A stretch of DNA of 64,000 nt from the NCBI RefSeq assembly GCF_023023025.1, contig NZ_CP095481.1, forward strand, positions 7,763,001 through 7,827,000, given 5' to 3'. Below, in pieces: positions 25,893 to 33,981 of the stretch (position 1 is its first letter; each line of letters opens with the position of its first letter). A program made the translations under genes and the position numbers. Source of the stretch: Amycolatopsis sp. WQ 127309. Its GTDB lineage: Bacteria; Actinomycetota; Actinomycetes; Mycobacteriales; Pseudonocardiaceae. A model generated the notes under the pieces. That model had not been told where the DNA came from. It did not search any database and saw nothing but the letters and a program-made list of their open reading frames with translations.

Positions 25893-27017
25893 GTGCGAGT
25901 TTCCGTGGTCGGAGCCGGCCTGGGAGGGCTGGCTCTCGCGCAGGGTCTGCGTGGTGCCGGGATCGAGGCGGAGGTGTTCGAGCGCGACCCGGGCATCGTC
26001 GCCCGGTTCCAGGGCTACCGGCTCGTGCTGAACCCGATCGGGTTCCAGGCGGTGCGCGACTGCCTGCCGGCGCGCTGGCACCCGTTGCTGGACGAGATCG
26101 TCATGGACGCCTCGGCCGAGCAGCTGGTCCTGGACCCGCGGCTCAACGAGATCGGCAGGCTCGGCGCGGGCCGGACCGGCATCGTGGTCGACCGGCAGGT
26201 GCTGCGGCACCTGGTGCTGACCGGCCTCACCGTGCACGCCGACGCCGCGCTGACCGGCTACGACGTGCTGCCCGGCGGCCAGGTCCGCGCCCGGTTCGCC
26301 CGCCGCGACCCGGCCACCGCCGACCTGCTCGTCGGCGCGGACGGCGTCACCTCCGCGGTCCGCGGGGTGCTGTCGCCGCAGACCACCCCGACCGACACCG
26401 GCGTCCGGTTCGTCATCGGCCGCACCCCGCTGACCGACGAGTTCGCCGGCCTGTCCAGGGCGTACGGCTCGAAGATCGCGGGCGACGGCGTCAGCCTCCT
26501 GCTGGGCGCGATGCGGTTCCGCACCCCGCCCAAGCAGGCCGCCGAGCGTCTGGCCCCCGAAGTCACGCTGCCCGACATCGGCGACTACGTGCGCTGGGCC
26601 ATGATCCTGCCACCGGACGGCTCACTGGCGGACCTGACCCCGCAGGACGCCGTACTGTCCAGAATGGACGGTTGGCACCCGCAGCTGCGAGCACTGATCG
26701 AGCAGGCCGACCCGGACAACAGCACGCTGCTGTCCATCCGGGTGGTCAAGCCGGGAGCACGCTGGGCCCCCGGCCCGGTCACGTTGCTGGGCGACGCGAT
26801 CCACGCCACCTCCCCGACGGGCGGCAACGGAGCGAACACCGCCCTGCGCGACGCCGACCTGCTACGCCGCAACCTGATCGCGACGGCCGAAGGCCGCCAG
26901 AACCTGCTGAGCGCAATCGATGACTACGAGCGCCGGATGTTCGAGTACGGCGCCGAGGCCGTGCACAGCAGTCTCGAGAAGCTGCCCGCCTTCGCCCCCG
27001 AAGCGAAACTGTCCTGA
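25893..27017 (+). CDS. FAD-dependent monooxygenase (aromatic hydroxylase type)
   Basis: 374 residues. It starts with the dinucleotide-binding motif SVVGAGLGGLALAQGL, then FERDPGI, the central LLVGADGVTSAVR (DG motif) and the FAD-ribityl GD motif LLGDAIHATSPTGGNGANTALRDADLL. This is the TetX/PHBH-like single-component hydroxylase family, which inserts one oxygen into an aromatic or polycyclic substrate using NAD(P)H. GTG 25893 has GGAGG 6 nt upstream. Probably induced by its substrate through the divergent TetR protein; it may detoxify an antibiotic (inference). Confidence 0.88.
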   Translation: MRVSVVGAGLGGLALAQGLRGAGIEAEVFERDPGIVARFQGYRLVLNPIGFQAVRDCLPARWHPLLDEIVMDASAEQLVLDPRLNEIGRLGAGRTGIVVDRQVLRHLVLTGLTVHADAALTGYDVLPGGQVRARFARRDPATADLLVGADGVTSAVRGVLSPQTTPTDTGVRFVIGRTPLTDEFAGLSRAYGSKIAGDGVSLLLGAMRFRTPPKQAAERLAPEVTLPDIGDYVRWAMILPPDGSLADLTPQDAVLSRMDGWHPQLRALIEQADPDNSTLLSIRVVKPGARWAPGPVTLLGDAIHATSPTGGNGANTALRDADLLRRNLIATAEGRQNLLSAIDDYERRMFEYGAEAVHSSLEKLPAFAPEAKLS

Positions 27018-27059
27018 AGCCGGCCGATCCACCACCACGAAGAGAACGAACATTCCCGG

Positions 27060-27578
27060 TCAGAGATTCGCGGTGGGGGTACCGTTCCGCCAGACGCACG
27101 GCGTGGTGTTGCCGATCGCCAGCCGCTGGTTGACGTTGCCTTGCAGGCTCATGAGGTAGCCGTCGCGCCGGGCGTTCATGAACAGGTCGCCCGGCCGGTT
27201 GTCGGCGTCGAGCGCCCAGCCGTGGCTCGCCCACCAGGCCTTGAGCGCGTCGAAGTACGCGCCGTTCTGCGCGGCCTGGATTCCGTTGACCCAGAAGCCG
27301 ACGCCGAGCTGGACGCGGCCGGTGGGTTTGTCGGAACCGTCCGTGCAGTTCAACGGCTGGGGTGGCAGCGCCTCCAGCGTGAAGCCTCCGGGGAAGACAG
27401 CGGCCGCGGCCTCGTGGATCTGGTCGGTCGCGGACGTCTGCGCCTGGGCGAGGGAGGTGGTGGGTTCCACGGGATCGTCTCCGCATGCGGCAGTGGTGCT
27501 GGCCAACAGGACTACGAGGACCAGGAGCCACCGAAGGTTCTTCGGCGTCCCCAGGGGGCCTCGAGGCGAAGGGATCAC
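27060..27578 (-). CDS. Putative lipoprotein, third gene of the DUF1023 cassette
   Basis: 172 residues. N-terminal basic region, hydrophobic LRWLLVLVVLLASTTAACGDD with a plausible lipoprotein cysteine. The mature domain has two further cysteines (PLNCTDGSD, NTTPCVWRNG), FPGGFTLEALPPQ, WWASHGWALDADNRPGDLFMNARRDGYLMSLQG. The layout resembles small actinobacterial lipoproteins carried with WXG100/DUF1023 genes; function unknown. GTG 27578 overlaps the stop of the hydrolase gene (GTGA), so the pair is coupled. Confidence 0.7.
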   Translation of the reverse strand: MIPSPRGPLGTPKNLRWLLVLVVLLASTTAACGDDPVEPTTSLAQAQTSATDQIHEAAAAVFPGGFTLEALPPQPLNCTDGSDKPTGRVQLGVGFWVNGIQAAQNGAYFDALKAWWASHGWALDADNRPGDLFMNARRDGYLMSLQGNVNQRLAIGNTTPCVWRNGTPTANL

Positions 27579-29227
27579 GGCGCAGCCGCACCTGCTATCA
27601 CGGCGGCCATCCCCCGCAGCGACTTCGAGTTCGGATCCCAGTAGTCGGAGTGGCCGCCGGTGAGGTCCGAGTCGAACGGGTGCCCGCCGAACCACCCGGT
27701 GGTCGGGTCCGGGCCCAGCGGATCGATTCGGTCGAGCGCCGGGTTGTCGAAGTTCGTCAAGGCGGGGACCGGGTCCATCGCCGATTTCGTGGCGTACAGG
27801 TGGTGGCTCATCTGGTCGGGCGGGACGCCGTCGAGGCGCAAGTCGGTGGCGTGCTGCACACCGACGCCCGGACTGGCGACCATGACGAGGTTGTCGGCGG
27901 GCAGGCCGAAGTCACGGGCGGTCTGGCCGACCACGGTGGTGCCGTAGCTGTGGCCGATCACGGTGGAGTTGACGCTGATCGGGTCGTGGCTGGCGTCGAG
28001 CCCGTCCTGGAAGCGCCGCAGGCCGGGCTCGGCGTGATCGGCGAAGCTCGTGCCGGCGGCGTCGGGAACGATGCTCTGCGGCGCGTCGTAGCCGGCCCAG
28101 GTGATCACCGAGGTCGGTACCGGGTTGATCATGCTCGCGGTCTGGCTCATGATGTCGGCCCGCTGGATGTCGGTGGCGAATCCGTCGAGCCCGGCGTAGG
28201 TGCCGGGAACGTAGGTGGCCAGGTTCTGCGCGTGGTCCGGGTTGCCGACGGCGATGATGGCGTGCCCGGCGCCGTTGGTGTCCACTCCCAGCAGGAACGC
28301 GGGCGGCTGACCGGGCAGGGGCTGCGTCAGCCGCTCGTTGATCGCGTCCAGCCCTTGGAGTTTCTTGTCCACGGGAGCCAGTTCCCGCTCGAGGTCGAAG
28401 TACTCGCTCTGCTGCGTCGGGTCGGACCGGTCCAGCGCGGCCATCCGCTGCCGCAGGTCGTCACGCTGACTCCGCAGGTCGGAGTACCGCTGACCGAAGA
28501 CGTCTCGGTTGGCCTTGTCGCGTACCTCGGCGGGCAGGCCGTCCATGGCGCCGAGGGCCGCCGGCCGGTCGTGGAGCAGGATCGCGCGGCCGGCGGGGGA
28601 GAGGCTCGCCCACCAGGCCGCGGTCTGCGACGGGGTGGCGCCGGCGGGTGGTTCCGGCAACGTGAGACCGGGATCGAGCGCGCCGGCCGCGGCCGCGGCG
28701 GCCACGGTCGTCTCGTCACCGGTGCCGAACTCGCCGGTTTCGGCGCGTTCGAGCACGGACGCGAGATCGCTGTCAATGTCCTCGGCCGTGCGCAACGCTT
28801 GGGTGACGTCGTCGACGACCTGCCGGCAGGCGCGTTCCCGATCTTGCGGGTGCAGATCCGGCGGTGGCTCGCGGTCACGAAAAGTGTCGGTCACAGTCCC
28901 GGAATCGGTGATCTGATAGCCGTACTTGAGGGCCAATTCTTCCGCGTTCGTGATCGCGTTCTGCACCCCGGTGATCGCATCAGCCGCTTGGGTGATGGCC
29001 TTGCCGACGATGCTCGCACCGGCCGCGAGCTTGTCGATGCGGGACATCAGCGCTCGGTGCGCCGAGCCGGCGGTGTCGGCGGCGGGGCCGGTCCAGTCGT
29101 TCACCGGAACGGCTTTCCCGAAATCATCACCCGAATGGATCAGGACATCGAGCTGACGCCGGATCGCGGTGTAGATCTCGTCGAGCTGGGTGGTGTTCCA
29201 CCGTTTCACGTCGGAGAGCGAGACCAT
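27575..29227 (-). CDS. WXG-like/DUF1023 alpha/beta hydrolase
   Basis: 550 residues. The N-terminal 90 residues are a WXG100-like helical hairpin (VNDWTGPAADTAGSAHRALMSRID). A Pro/Ala linker and coiled-coil-like RQRMAALDRSDPTQQSEYFDLERELAPVDKKLQGLD follow. The C-terminal third is the DUF1023 hydrolase: GVDTNGAGHAIIAVGNPD, YVPGT, nucleophile elbow GHSYGTTVVG and GGHSDYW with the likely His. An esterase-like protein probably exported by an ESX-type system (inference). Its ATG shares a base with the stop of the upstream gene and its stop overlaps the lipoprotein gene. Confidence 0.82.
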   Translation of the reverse strand: MVSLSDVKRWNTTQLDEIYTAIRRQLDVLIHSGDDFGKAVPVNDWTGPAADTAGSAHRALMSRIDKLAAGASIVGKAITQAADAITGVQNAITNAEELALKYGYQITDSGTVTDTFRDREPPPDLHPQDRERACRQVVDDVTQALRTAEDIDSDLASVLERAETGEFGTGDETTVAAAAAAGALDPGLTLPEPPAGATPSQTAAWWASLSPAGRAILLHDRPAALGAMDGLPAEVRDKANRDVFGQRYSDLRSQRDDLRQRMAALDRSDPTQQSEYFDLERELAPVDKKLQGLDAINERLTQPLPGQPPAFLLGVDTNGAGHAIIAVGNPDHAQNLATYVPGTYAGLDGFATDIQRADIMSQTASMINPVPTSVITWAGYDAPQSIVPDAAGTSFADHAEPGLRRFQDGLDASHDPISVNSTVIGHSYGTTVVGQTARDFGLPADNLVMVASPGVGVQHATDLRLDGVPPDQMSHHLYATKSAMDPVPALTNFDNPALDRIDPLGPDPTTGWFGGHPFDSDLTGGHSDYWDPNSKSLRGMAAVIAGAAAP

Positions 29228-29535
29228 CAGCGTGGGCCTCGCAGGGATCCGGCGCCGGTCAGCTCGTCACCACCGGCCTGGTCCGCGCGCTGGTAGCTGT
29301 CCGCCGCCGTCTCGAGGTTCTCGGCGTGCGCGTCGGCGTCGGCGCACCAGGCTTTGAAGGCTGTTGTCCACGACCGGCCCGACGCCGGCGCGATGCCGGC
29401 GGTCGTGCCGCCCGGCATCGCCGTGGCCAACGTGCCCACCGGTTCCCCGCAGTCGACGGCCCGCAGTTCGCCCACCGCGTCAGCGGCGGATCTTCGTGCG
29501 GCGCGCAACGCCTCCGGGACAGTGCGAAACCCCAT
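29227..29535 (-). CDS. Small ESX/WXG100-like helical protein
   Basis: 102 residues: VPEALRAARRSAADAVGELRAVDCGEP, SGRSWTTAFKAWCADADAHAENLETAADSYQRADQA. Two predicted helices around a Ser-Trp turn and a C-terminal YxxxD-like pattern (SYQRAD) resemble the EspC/WXG100 export signal. First gene of a three-gene overlapping operon. TGATG overlap with the hydrolase gene. Family assignment is by pattern only. Confidence 0.65.
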   Translation of the reverse strand: MGFRTVPEALRAARRSAADAVGELRAVDCGEPVGTLATAMPGGTTAGIAPASGRSWTTAFKAWCADADAHAENLETAADSYQRADQAGGDELTGAGSLRGPR

Positions 29536-29832
29536 GTCGTCCCTCCCCGTAGCAGCCCAGTCACACTAAGCCGCTTGAATGGGGGGGTGCAATATGCAGG
29601 GTGCACGGTAGTGACAACCGTCCAGCTTTTGTCCAGTCCGTTTTTGAATGTGCGTCACCGGATGTGGTGACTCGGGCGGAGAATACCGCCATTCGGGTTT
29701 ATGAACTGTCGGTGGACGTTTGGTGCGGCGATCTTGAATGCGCATTGCGGTGGAATCGACCGCGACCACCGCCGTGGTCGCCGTCGCCTTCGTGGCGGTG
29801 GTCGCGGTCAGCTTTGTTTCCTCGCAAGGACT
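29536..29832. other. Intergenic region between two minus-strand units
   Basis: 297 bp with lower GC than the flanks. It should hold the promoter of the WXG-like operon (left part) and the terminator of the chitosanase gene (29758-29809). A stretch of seven G (near 29582) is the only other oddity. No gene seen. Confidence 0.5.
29758..29809 (-). terminator. Strong hairpin terminator after the chitosanase gene
   Basis: Perfect 16-bp inverted repeat GACCGCGACCACCGCC (29758-29773) / GGCGGTGGTCGCGGTC (29794-29809), loop 20 nt, starting 23 nt past the stop at 29833. The longest perfect stem in the window. Confidence 0.75.
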
Positions 29833-30600
29833 TCAGATGCCCATGCTGGTGCCGAGGCTGTCCAGGGCCTTCTGGACCAAGGCCTGGGCGTTGGCGTTCA
29901 GGCTGGAGTTCGCGCCGTTCACGACCCAGGACGAGCCGGAGAAGATCACCACGGTCACGCCGTTGTCGACGCCGCCCGTGGTGCCGCTGCTGGGGATGCC
30001 GAGCGATGAGGCCGCTTTCACCGACGCCTCGCCCAGTTCGCGGGAGTCGTTGTCCGATGTGGTCTGGTCGTTGCCCGTCTGCGTGTCGCCGAAGATCGCG
30101 CCGATCACCTTGCTCTTGTAGAACATCAGCGCGAACTGGCGCCCCTTGATGCCGTGCTCCTTGTAGAAGAAGTGCGGGCACGGGCTCTTGCGGTCGTAGC
30201 AGTCGTCACCCAGCACGTAGAACGGCACGTGGTGCGCGGCCAGCTGGTCGCCGTTGCTGTCCTGGAACGTCGTCTCGTCCTGGTGGTCCGGGTCGGAATC
30301 GGGGTCACTGCCGTCGTCGTCGACGGCCAGGGACGAGCTGTAGGCGTAGACGCCCGACGACACCTGGAACACGTTGACGTTCTGCGACCGCGTCATGGTG
30401 TTGATGTGGGGCTTGGAGTTGACCTTGTTCGCGGTCGTGCTGTTCTTCTGGACGCCGGCCAGTACTTCGGCGGCCGTGTACGTCTTGTCCGTCGAGGCCG
30501 GGGAAGCGGTGGCCGCCTCGGCGACCTTGACGCCGAGCGGCGGCGCGATGAGCGTCAGAGCCGCGGCGGCTACCACAGCGAAGCGCTTGCGGGATGACAT
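29833..30600 (-). CDS. Secreted chitosanase-like protein, glycoside hydrolase family 75
   Basis: 255 residues. A clear Sec signal (SSRKRFAVVAAAALTLIAPPLGVKVAEA). The mature part has VFQVSSGVYAYSSSLAVDDDGSD, DETTFQD, VPFYVLGDD, FALMFYKSKVIGAIFGDTQ, ELGEASVKAASSLGIPSSGTTGG and VTVVIFSGS, matching the GH75 endo-chitosanase pattern (acidic residues in the VDDDG region). It would cut chitosan outside the cell. A GGAGGG ribosome site precedes the ATG. The upstream 19-nt near-palindrome at 30623-30641 resembles the operator reported for actinomycete chitosanase genes, which supports the call. Confidence 0.7.
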   Translation of the reverse strand: MSSRKRFAVVAAAALTLIAPPLGVKVAEAATASPASTDKTYTAAEVLAGVQKNSTTANKVNSKPHINTMTRSQNVNVFQVSSGVYAYSSSLAVDDDGSDPDSDPDHQDETTFQDSNGDQLAAHHVPFYVLGDDCYDRKSPCPHFFYKEHGIKGRQFALMFYKSKVIGAIFGDTQTGNDQTTSDNDSRELGEASVKAASSLGIPSSGTTGGVDNGVTVVIFSGSSWVVNGANSSLNANAQALVQKALDSLGTSMGI

Positions 30601-30622
30601 GGTCGGGGACCCTCCATCGTTA

Positions 30623-30641
30623 GTTAGGAAAGTTACCTAAC
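30623..30641 (-). promoter_or_regulatory. CsnR-box-like operator upstream of the GH75 gene
   Basis: GTTAGGAAAGTTACCTAAC: arms GTTAGG / CCTAAC around AAAGTTA, 22 nt upstream of the start codon. From memory, Streptomyces chitosanase genes carry a similar AGGAAAGTTTCCT-type box bound by the ROK repressor CsnR. No ROK gene lies in this window. Confidence 0.55.
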
Positions 30642-30753
30642 AGAGGAAACCACCTGTGACCCCGATCTTGTGAAAGTTTTACCAATATTTTGGAGAAATG
30701 TCCCGGTCTTCGGGGCACGCTCACGAGCCCGCCGACCGCGAGAATCCCGGCGG

Positions 30754-31965
30754 TCACCCCAGACGTGCGGCGCGGGTCAGGAGGTGCCGGCGCTCGGGTT
30801 CGCTGGTGGTGCGCCGGGCCGCCTCGTGGTAGCCGGCGCGGGCCGCGTCGTGGTCGCCGGCCAGCTCCAGCAGGTGGGCCCGCACGGACACGAGGTGGTG
30901 GGACGCGGAGATGCGCTCGTCGGCCGAGACGGCGTCGAGCAGGGCCAGCCCGGCCGCGGGTCCGTGCACCTCGGCGACCGCCACCGCCCGGTTGAGGGTC
31001 ACCGTCGGGTTGGGGGCCACGCGCTCGAGAACCGTGTAGAGGGCCAGGATCTGCGGCCAGTCGGTGGCCGCGGCGGTGGGCGCCTCGTCGTGGACGGCGG
31101 CGATGGCGGCCTGCAGCTGGTACGGCCCGATCGGGCCCCGCGACAGGGCGCCGGTCACCAGCGCCACGCCTTCGGCGATGGCCTCGGTGTTCCAGCGCGT
31201 CCGGTCCTGCTCGCTCAGCGGCACCAGCGACCCGTCCGGGGCCGTGCGGGCCCGGCGCCGGGCGTCGGTCAGCAGCAGCAGGCCCAGCAGCCCGGCCACT
31301 TCGCCGTCGCCGGGGACCAGCCGGTGCAGCTCGCGGGCCAGCCGGATGGCCTCGGCCGTCAGCTCGGCCCGCACCAGCCGCGCCCCCGACGTGGCCGTGT
31401 AGCCCTCGTTGAAGACGAGGTAGACCACGTGGAGCACGACGCCGAGCCGCTGCGCCTGCTCGGCCGGCGGCGGCAGGGCGAAGCCGGCGCCGGCGGCCTT
31501 GATGCGTTGCTTCGCCCGGCTGATGCGCTGCCCCATGGTCGCCTCGGGCACAAGGAAGGCCCGGGCGATCTCGGCGGTCGACAGACCGCCGACGGCCCGC
31601 AGGGTCAGCGCGATCTGCGACGGGGCGGTCAGCACCGGGTGGCAGCACAGGAACAGCAGCGTGAGGGTGTCGTCGCCGGCGTGCACCTCGCCGCCGGCGG
31701 GCGGAGGCGGCGTGCGGATCGCGTCCGCCTCCTCCCGCCGGCGCCGGGCGACGTCGCTGCGCACCTGGTCGGCGAGGCGCCGCGTCGCCACCGTCGTCAG
31801 CCACGCCCGGGGACTCTCCGGCCACCCCTCGACCGGCCACTGGGTGGTGGCCGCCACCAGGGCCTCCTGGACGGCGTCCTCGCAGGCGTCGAACAGGCCG
31901 TAGCGGCGCACCAGCGCACCGAGCACCTCCGGGACCAGCCGCCGGACGGCCTGCCAGTCGGTCAC
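30754..31965 (-). CDS. ECF sigma factor with TPR-like C-terminal extension (SigJ/ECF42-like, DUF6596)
   Basis: 403 residues. Sigma-2 region: VPEVLGALVRRYGLFDACEDAVQEALVAATTQWP, SPRAWLTTVATRRLADQ. Sigma-4: LRAVGGLSTAEIARAFLVPEATMGQRISRAKQRI. The extension of more than 200 residues contains DUF6596 (VVYLVFNEGYTATSG) and helical repeats (AVAEVHGPAAGLALLDAV). Such ECF42-type factors are regularly encoded beside YCII-domain proteins, as here, and need no anti-sigma factor. GTG 31965 overlaps the YCII stop (GTGA). Regulon unknown. Confidence 0.9.
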   Translation of the reverse strand: MTDWQAVRRLVPEVLGALVRRYGLFDACEDAVQEALVAATTQWPVEGWPESPRAWLTTVATRRLADQVRSDVARRRREEADAIRTPPPPAGGEVHAGDDTLTLLFLCCHPVLTAPSQIALTLRAVGGLSTAEIARAFLVPEATMGQRISRAKQRIKAAGAGFALPPPAEQAQRLGVVLHVVYLVFNEGYTATSGARLVRAELTAEAIRLARELHRLVPGDGEVAGLLGLLLLTDARRRARTAPDGSLVPLSEQDRTRWNTEAIAEGVALVTGALSRGPIGPYQLQAAIAAVHDEAPTAAATDWPQILALYTVLERVAPNPTVTLNRAVAVAEVHGPAAGLALLDAVSADERISASHHLVSVRAHLLELAGDHDAARAGYHEAARRTTSEPERRHLLTRAARLG

Positions 31966-32324
31966 GGCTCGACGTCGGCCTCGTGCATGAGCGGCCGGAC
32001 CTCGACACCCCAGTGGCGTGCCGACGGGTTGCGGGCCGCGATCTCCAGGGCCCGGTCCAGGCTGTCGCAGTCGAGGATCGTGAAGCTGCCCAGGTACTCC
32101 TTGGCCTCGGCGAAGGGGCCGTCGGTCACCACCGGCGTCCCGCCGGTGACCCGGACCATCTTGGAGTTCATCTGGTCGGCCATCCCGTAGGCGCCGACCA
32201 GCTCGCCGGACTCGAACAGCTCCTGGTTGAGGGCGTCGGTCTCGCGGATGAGCTCGGCGAGGGCCTCCGCGCCGATCGAGGTGAAGGCTTCCTCGTTGCC
32301 GTAGATCAGCAGCATGTACTTCAC
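31962..32324 (-). CDS. YCII-related (DGPF) protein
   Basis: 120 residues: MKYMLLIYGNEEA, TGGTPVVTDGPFAEAKEYLGSFTILDCDSLDRALEIAARNP. The DGPF motif and dimeric ferredoxin-like fold define the family; it is the usual partner of ECF42 sigma factors, perhaps as a sensor or an enzyme. It overlaps both neighbours by 4 bp, so the three genes form one translationally linked operon. Confidence 0.9.
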   Translation of the reverse strand: MKYMLLIYGNEEAFTSIGAEALAELIRETDALNQELFESGELVGAYGMADQMNSKMVRVTGGTPVVTDGPFAEAKEYLGSFTILDCDSLDRALEIAARNPSARHWGVEVRPLMHEADVEP

Positions 32325-33058
32325 AGCGCGCTCCTCTGCTCCGGCCGGCCCGGTCCGACCAGCTCGCCGCTGGCCCCGCGATCGTCCAGCACCAGCTTCG
32401 ACCGCCCGGTGACGGTATAGCGAATATGGGTGACCCCCGGCGTCGCGGCAACCCGGGTCGGGACCAGCTCGATGCCGTCGTCCGCGCCGAGACCGAGACC
32501 GGCGCCGAGCAAGTGCTGGCCGTCGCCGAGCAGCACCGGGGCGATGTGCAGCTCGAGCTGGTCGAGCAGCCCGGCGCGCAGCACCTGCTGCAGGAGCTCC
32601 CCGCCGCCGGCCACCGCGACGTCCTTGTCACCGGCGGCGGCGCGGGCCAGCTCGACGGCCCGCTCGAGCCCGTCGGTGACGAAGGTGAAGGAGGTGCCGC
32701 CCTCGCGTTCGAGCACCTCCCGGGGGCGGTGGGTGACGACGAACACCGGCGCGTGGAACGGCGGCTCGTCGCCCCAGGGGAACTCGCCGGCGTCGAACAT
32801 GCGCCGGCCCATGACGTAGGCCCCGGCCGCGGCGAACGTCTCCTCGATGATCTCCGAGTCGACCGACCGCTCGCCGCCGTCGAAGCCCTGTCGCTCGCGC
32901 CAGGCCGCGGCGTCGACGACCCAGCGGGTGACCCGGAAGAACCCGGGCGCTTCGGGGCCCCGCATCCAGCCGCTCATGTCCAGGGGGTTTCGCGTGTCGC
33001 GCGGTCCGGTGTAGAAGCCGTCGAGGGATATCGACATCTGCGCGGTCACCTTGGTCAT
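32321..33058 (-). CDS. Dihydrofolate reductase/RibD C-terminal-like protein
   Basis: 245 residues. VTAQMSISLDGFYTGPRD at the start, AYVMGRRMFDAGEFPWGDEPPFHAPVFVVTHRPRE, DKDVAVAGGGELLQQVLRAGLLDQLELHIAPVLLGDGQHL: the deaminase-reductase (RibD_C) fold with an NADPH-binding region. Members are often annotated dihydrofolate reductase family but true DHFR activity is unlikely. First gene of the operon with the YCII and ECF genes. Confidence 0.85.
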   Translation of the reverse strand: MTKVTAQMSISLDGFYTGPRDTRNPLDMSGWMRGPEAPGFFRVTRWVVDAAAWRERQGFDGGERSVDSEIIEETFAAAGAYVMGRRMFDAGEFPWGDEPPFHAPVFVVTHRPREVLEREGGTSFTFVTDGLERAVELARAAAGDKDVAVAGGGELLQQVLRAGLLDQLELHIAPVLLGDGQHLLGAGLGLGADDGIELVPTRVAATPGVTHIRYTVTGRSKLVLDDRGASGELVGPGRPEQRSAL

Positions 33059-33193
33059 CGTTCGTGCTCCTGCCGTGGTGGCGACCCTGTTCGGCCGCCG
33101 GTGCCCACTGGTCGGAGCCGGCCGTCCTTTCTCGACACGCGCCGGGGAGAAATTTCCGAGGAGAAGTGCTCGCCGGTCGGATCGCGTGCGGGC

Positions 33194-33856
33194 TCAGCGC
33201 GTCGTCAGGTAGCTGACGAGCATGTCGGCGAGCATGCGCCGGTGGTGCTCGCGGTGCGCGGGGTCCAGCATGTCGCGGTCGAAGATGGCGTTGAACGTGT
33301 AGCGGTTCGCGGTGCGGAACACGCAGAACGCGCTGATCGTCATGTGCACGTCGAGCGCGTCGACGTCGTCACGGAACTGCCCGGCTTCGCGGCCGCGAGC
33401 GAGGATGCGGGTGAGCACGTCGAGGGCCGGGTTGGCCAGGTTGGACAGCGCGCTCGAGCGCGCGATGTGCTCGGCGCGGTGGATGTTCTCGATGCTGACC
33501 AGCCGCACGAAGTCGGGGTGGGACTCGTGGTGGTCGAAGGTGAGCCCCGCGAGCTGCCGGATGGCCTCGGCGGGGTCGAGGTGGTCGACGTCGAGGTTCC
33601 GCTCGAGGGAGCGGATGACGATGTAGGCCCGTTCGAGGACCTCGACGAACAGCTGGTCCTTGTTGGTGAAGTAGTAGTAGATCATCCGCTTGGTGGTGCG
33701 GGTCTTCGCGGCGATCTCGTCCACCCGCGCGCCGTCGAAGCCCTTTTCGGCGAACTCGCGGGCGGCCGTGTCGAGGATCTCGGCGCGGGTCCGGTCCGCG
33801 TCGCGGATGCGTTCGGGCCCGCCTTTCGCCACCTCGTCCTGTGCTGGTGCGGCCAC
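33194..33856 (-). CDS. TetR family regulator of the quinate/shikimate catabolic genes
   Basis: 220 residues. RDADRTRAEILDTAAREFAEKGFDGARVDEIAAKTRTTKRMIYYYFTNKDQLF is the HTH; the C-terminal domain (IHRAEHIARSSALSNLANPALDVLTRIL, ISAFCVFRTANRYTFNAIF) is of the TetR_C type common beside 3-dehydroshikimate dehydratase genes. Divergent from those genes; an inverted repeat at 33949-33970 over their promoter is its probable site. Inducer is likely a pathway intermediate (inference). Confidence 0.85.
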   Translation of the reverse strand: MAAPAQDEVAKGGPERIRDADRTRAEILDTAAREFAEKGFDGARVDEIAAKTRTTKRMIYYYFTNKDQLFVEVLERAYIVIRSLERNLDVDHLDPAEAIRQLAGLTFDHHESHPDFVRLVSIENIHRAEHIARSSALSNLANPALDVLTRILARGREAGQFRDDVDALDVHMTISAFCVFRTANRYTFNAIFDRDMLDPAHREHHRRMLADMLVSYLTTR

Positions 33857-33948
33857 GGACGTCCTTCCTCGCTTCGGCTGGTGTGCCCACTCTAGGACGT
33901 CGCGAGGGATCGAAGCCCCTTCACGGCACCGGTGCCATGAGGTACAAA

Positions 33949-33970
33949 TAACGTACTAGTTCGTACATTA
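33949..33970. promoter_or_regulatory. Inverted repeat operator before the shikimate dehydrogenase-like gene
   Basis: TAACGTAC (33949-33956), centre TAGTTC, GTACATTA (33963-33970); arms match in 7 of 8 positions. It ends 11 nt before the GTG start at 33982, where it would overlap the promoter. Confidence 0.55.
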
Positions 33971-33981
33971 CGGGAGTGGTC

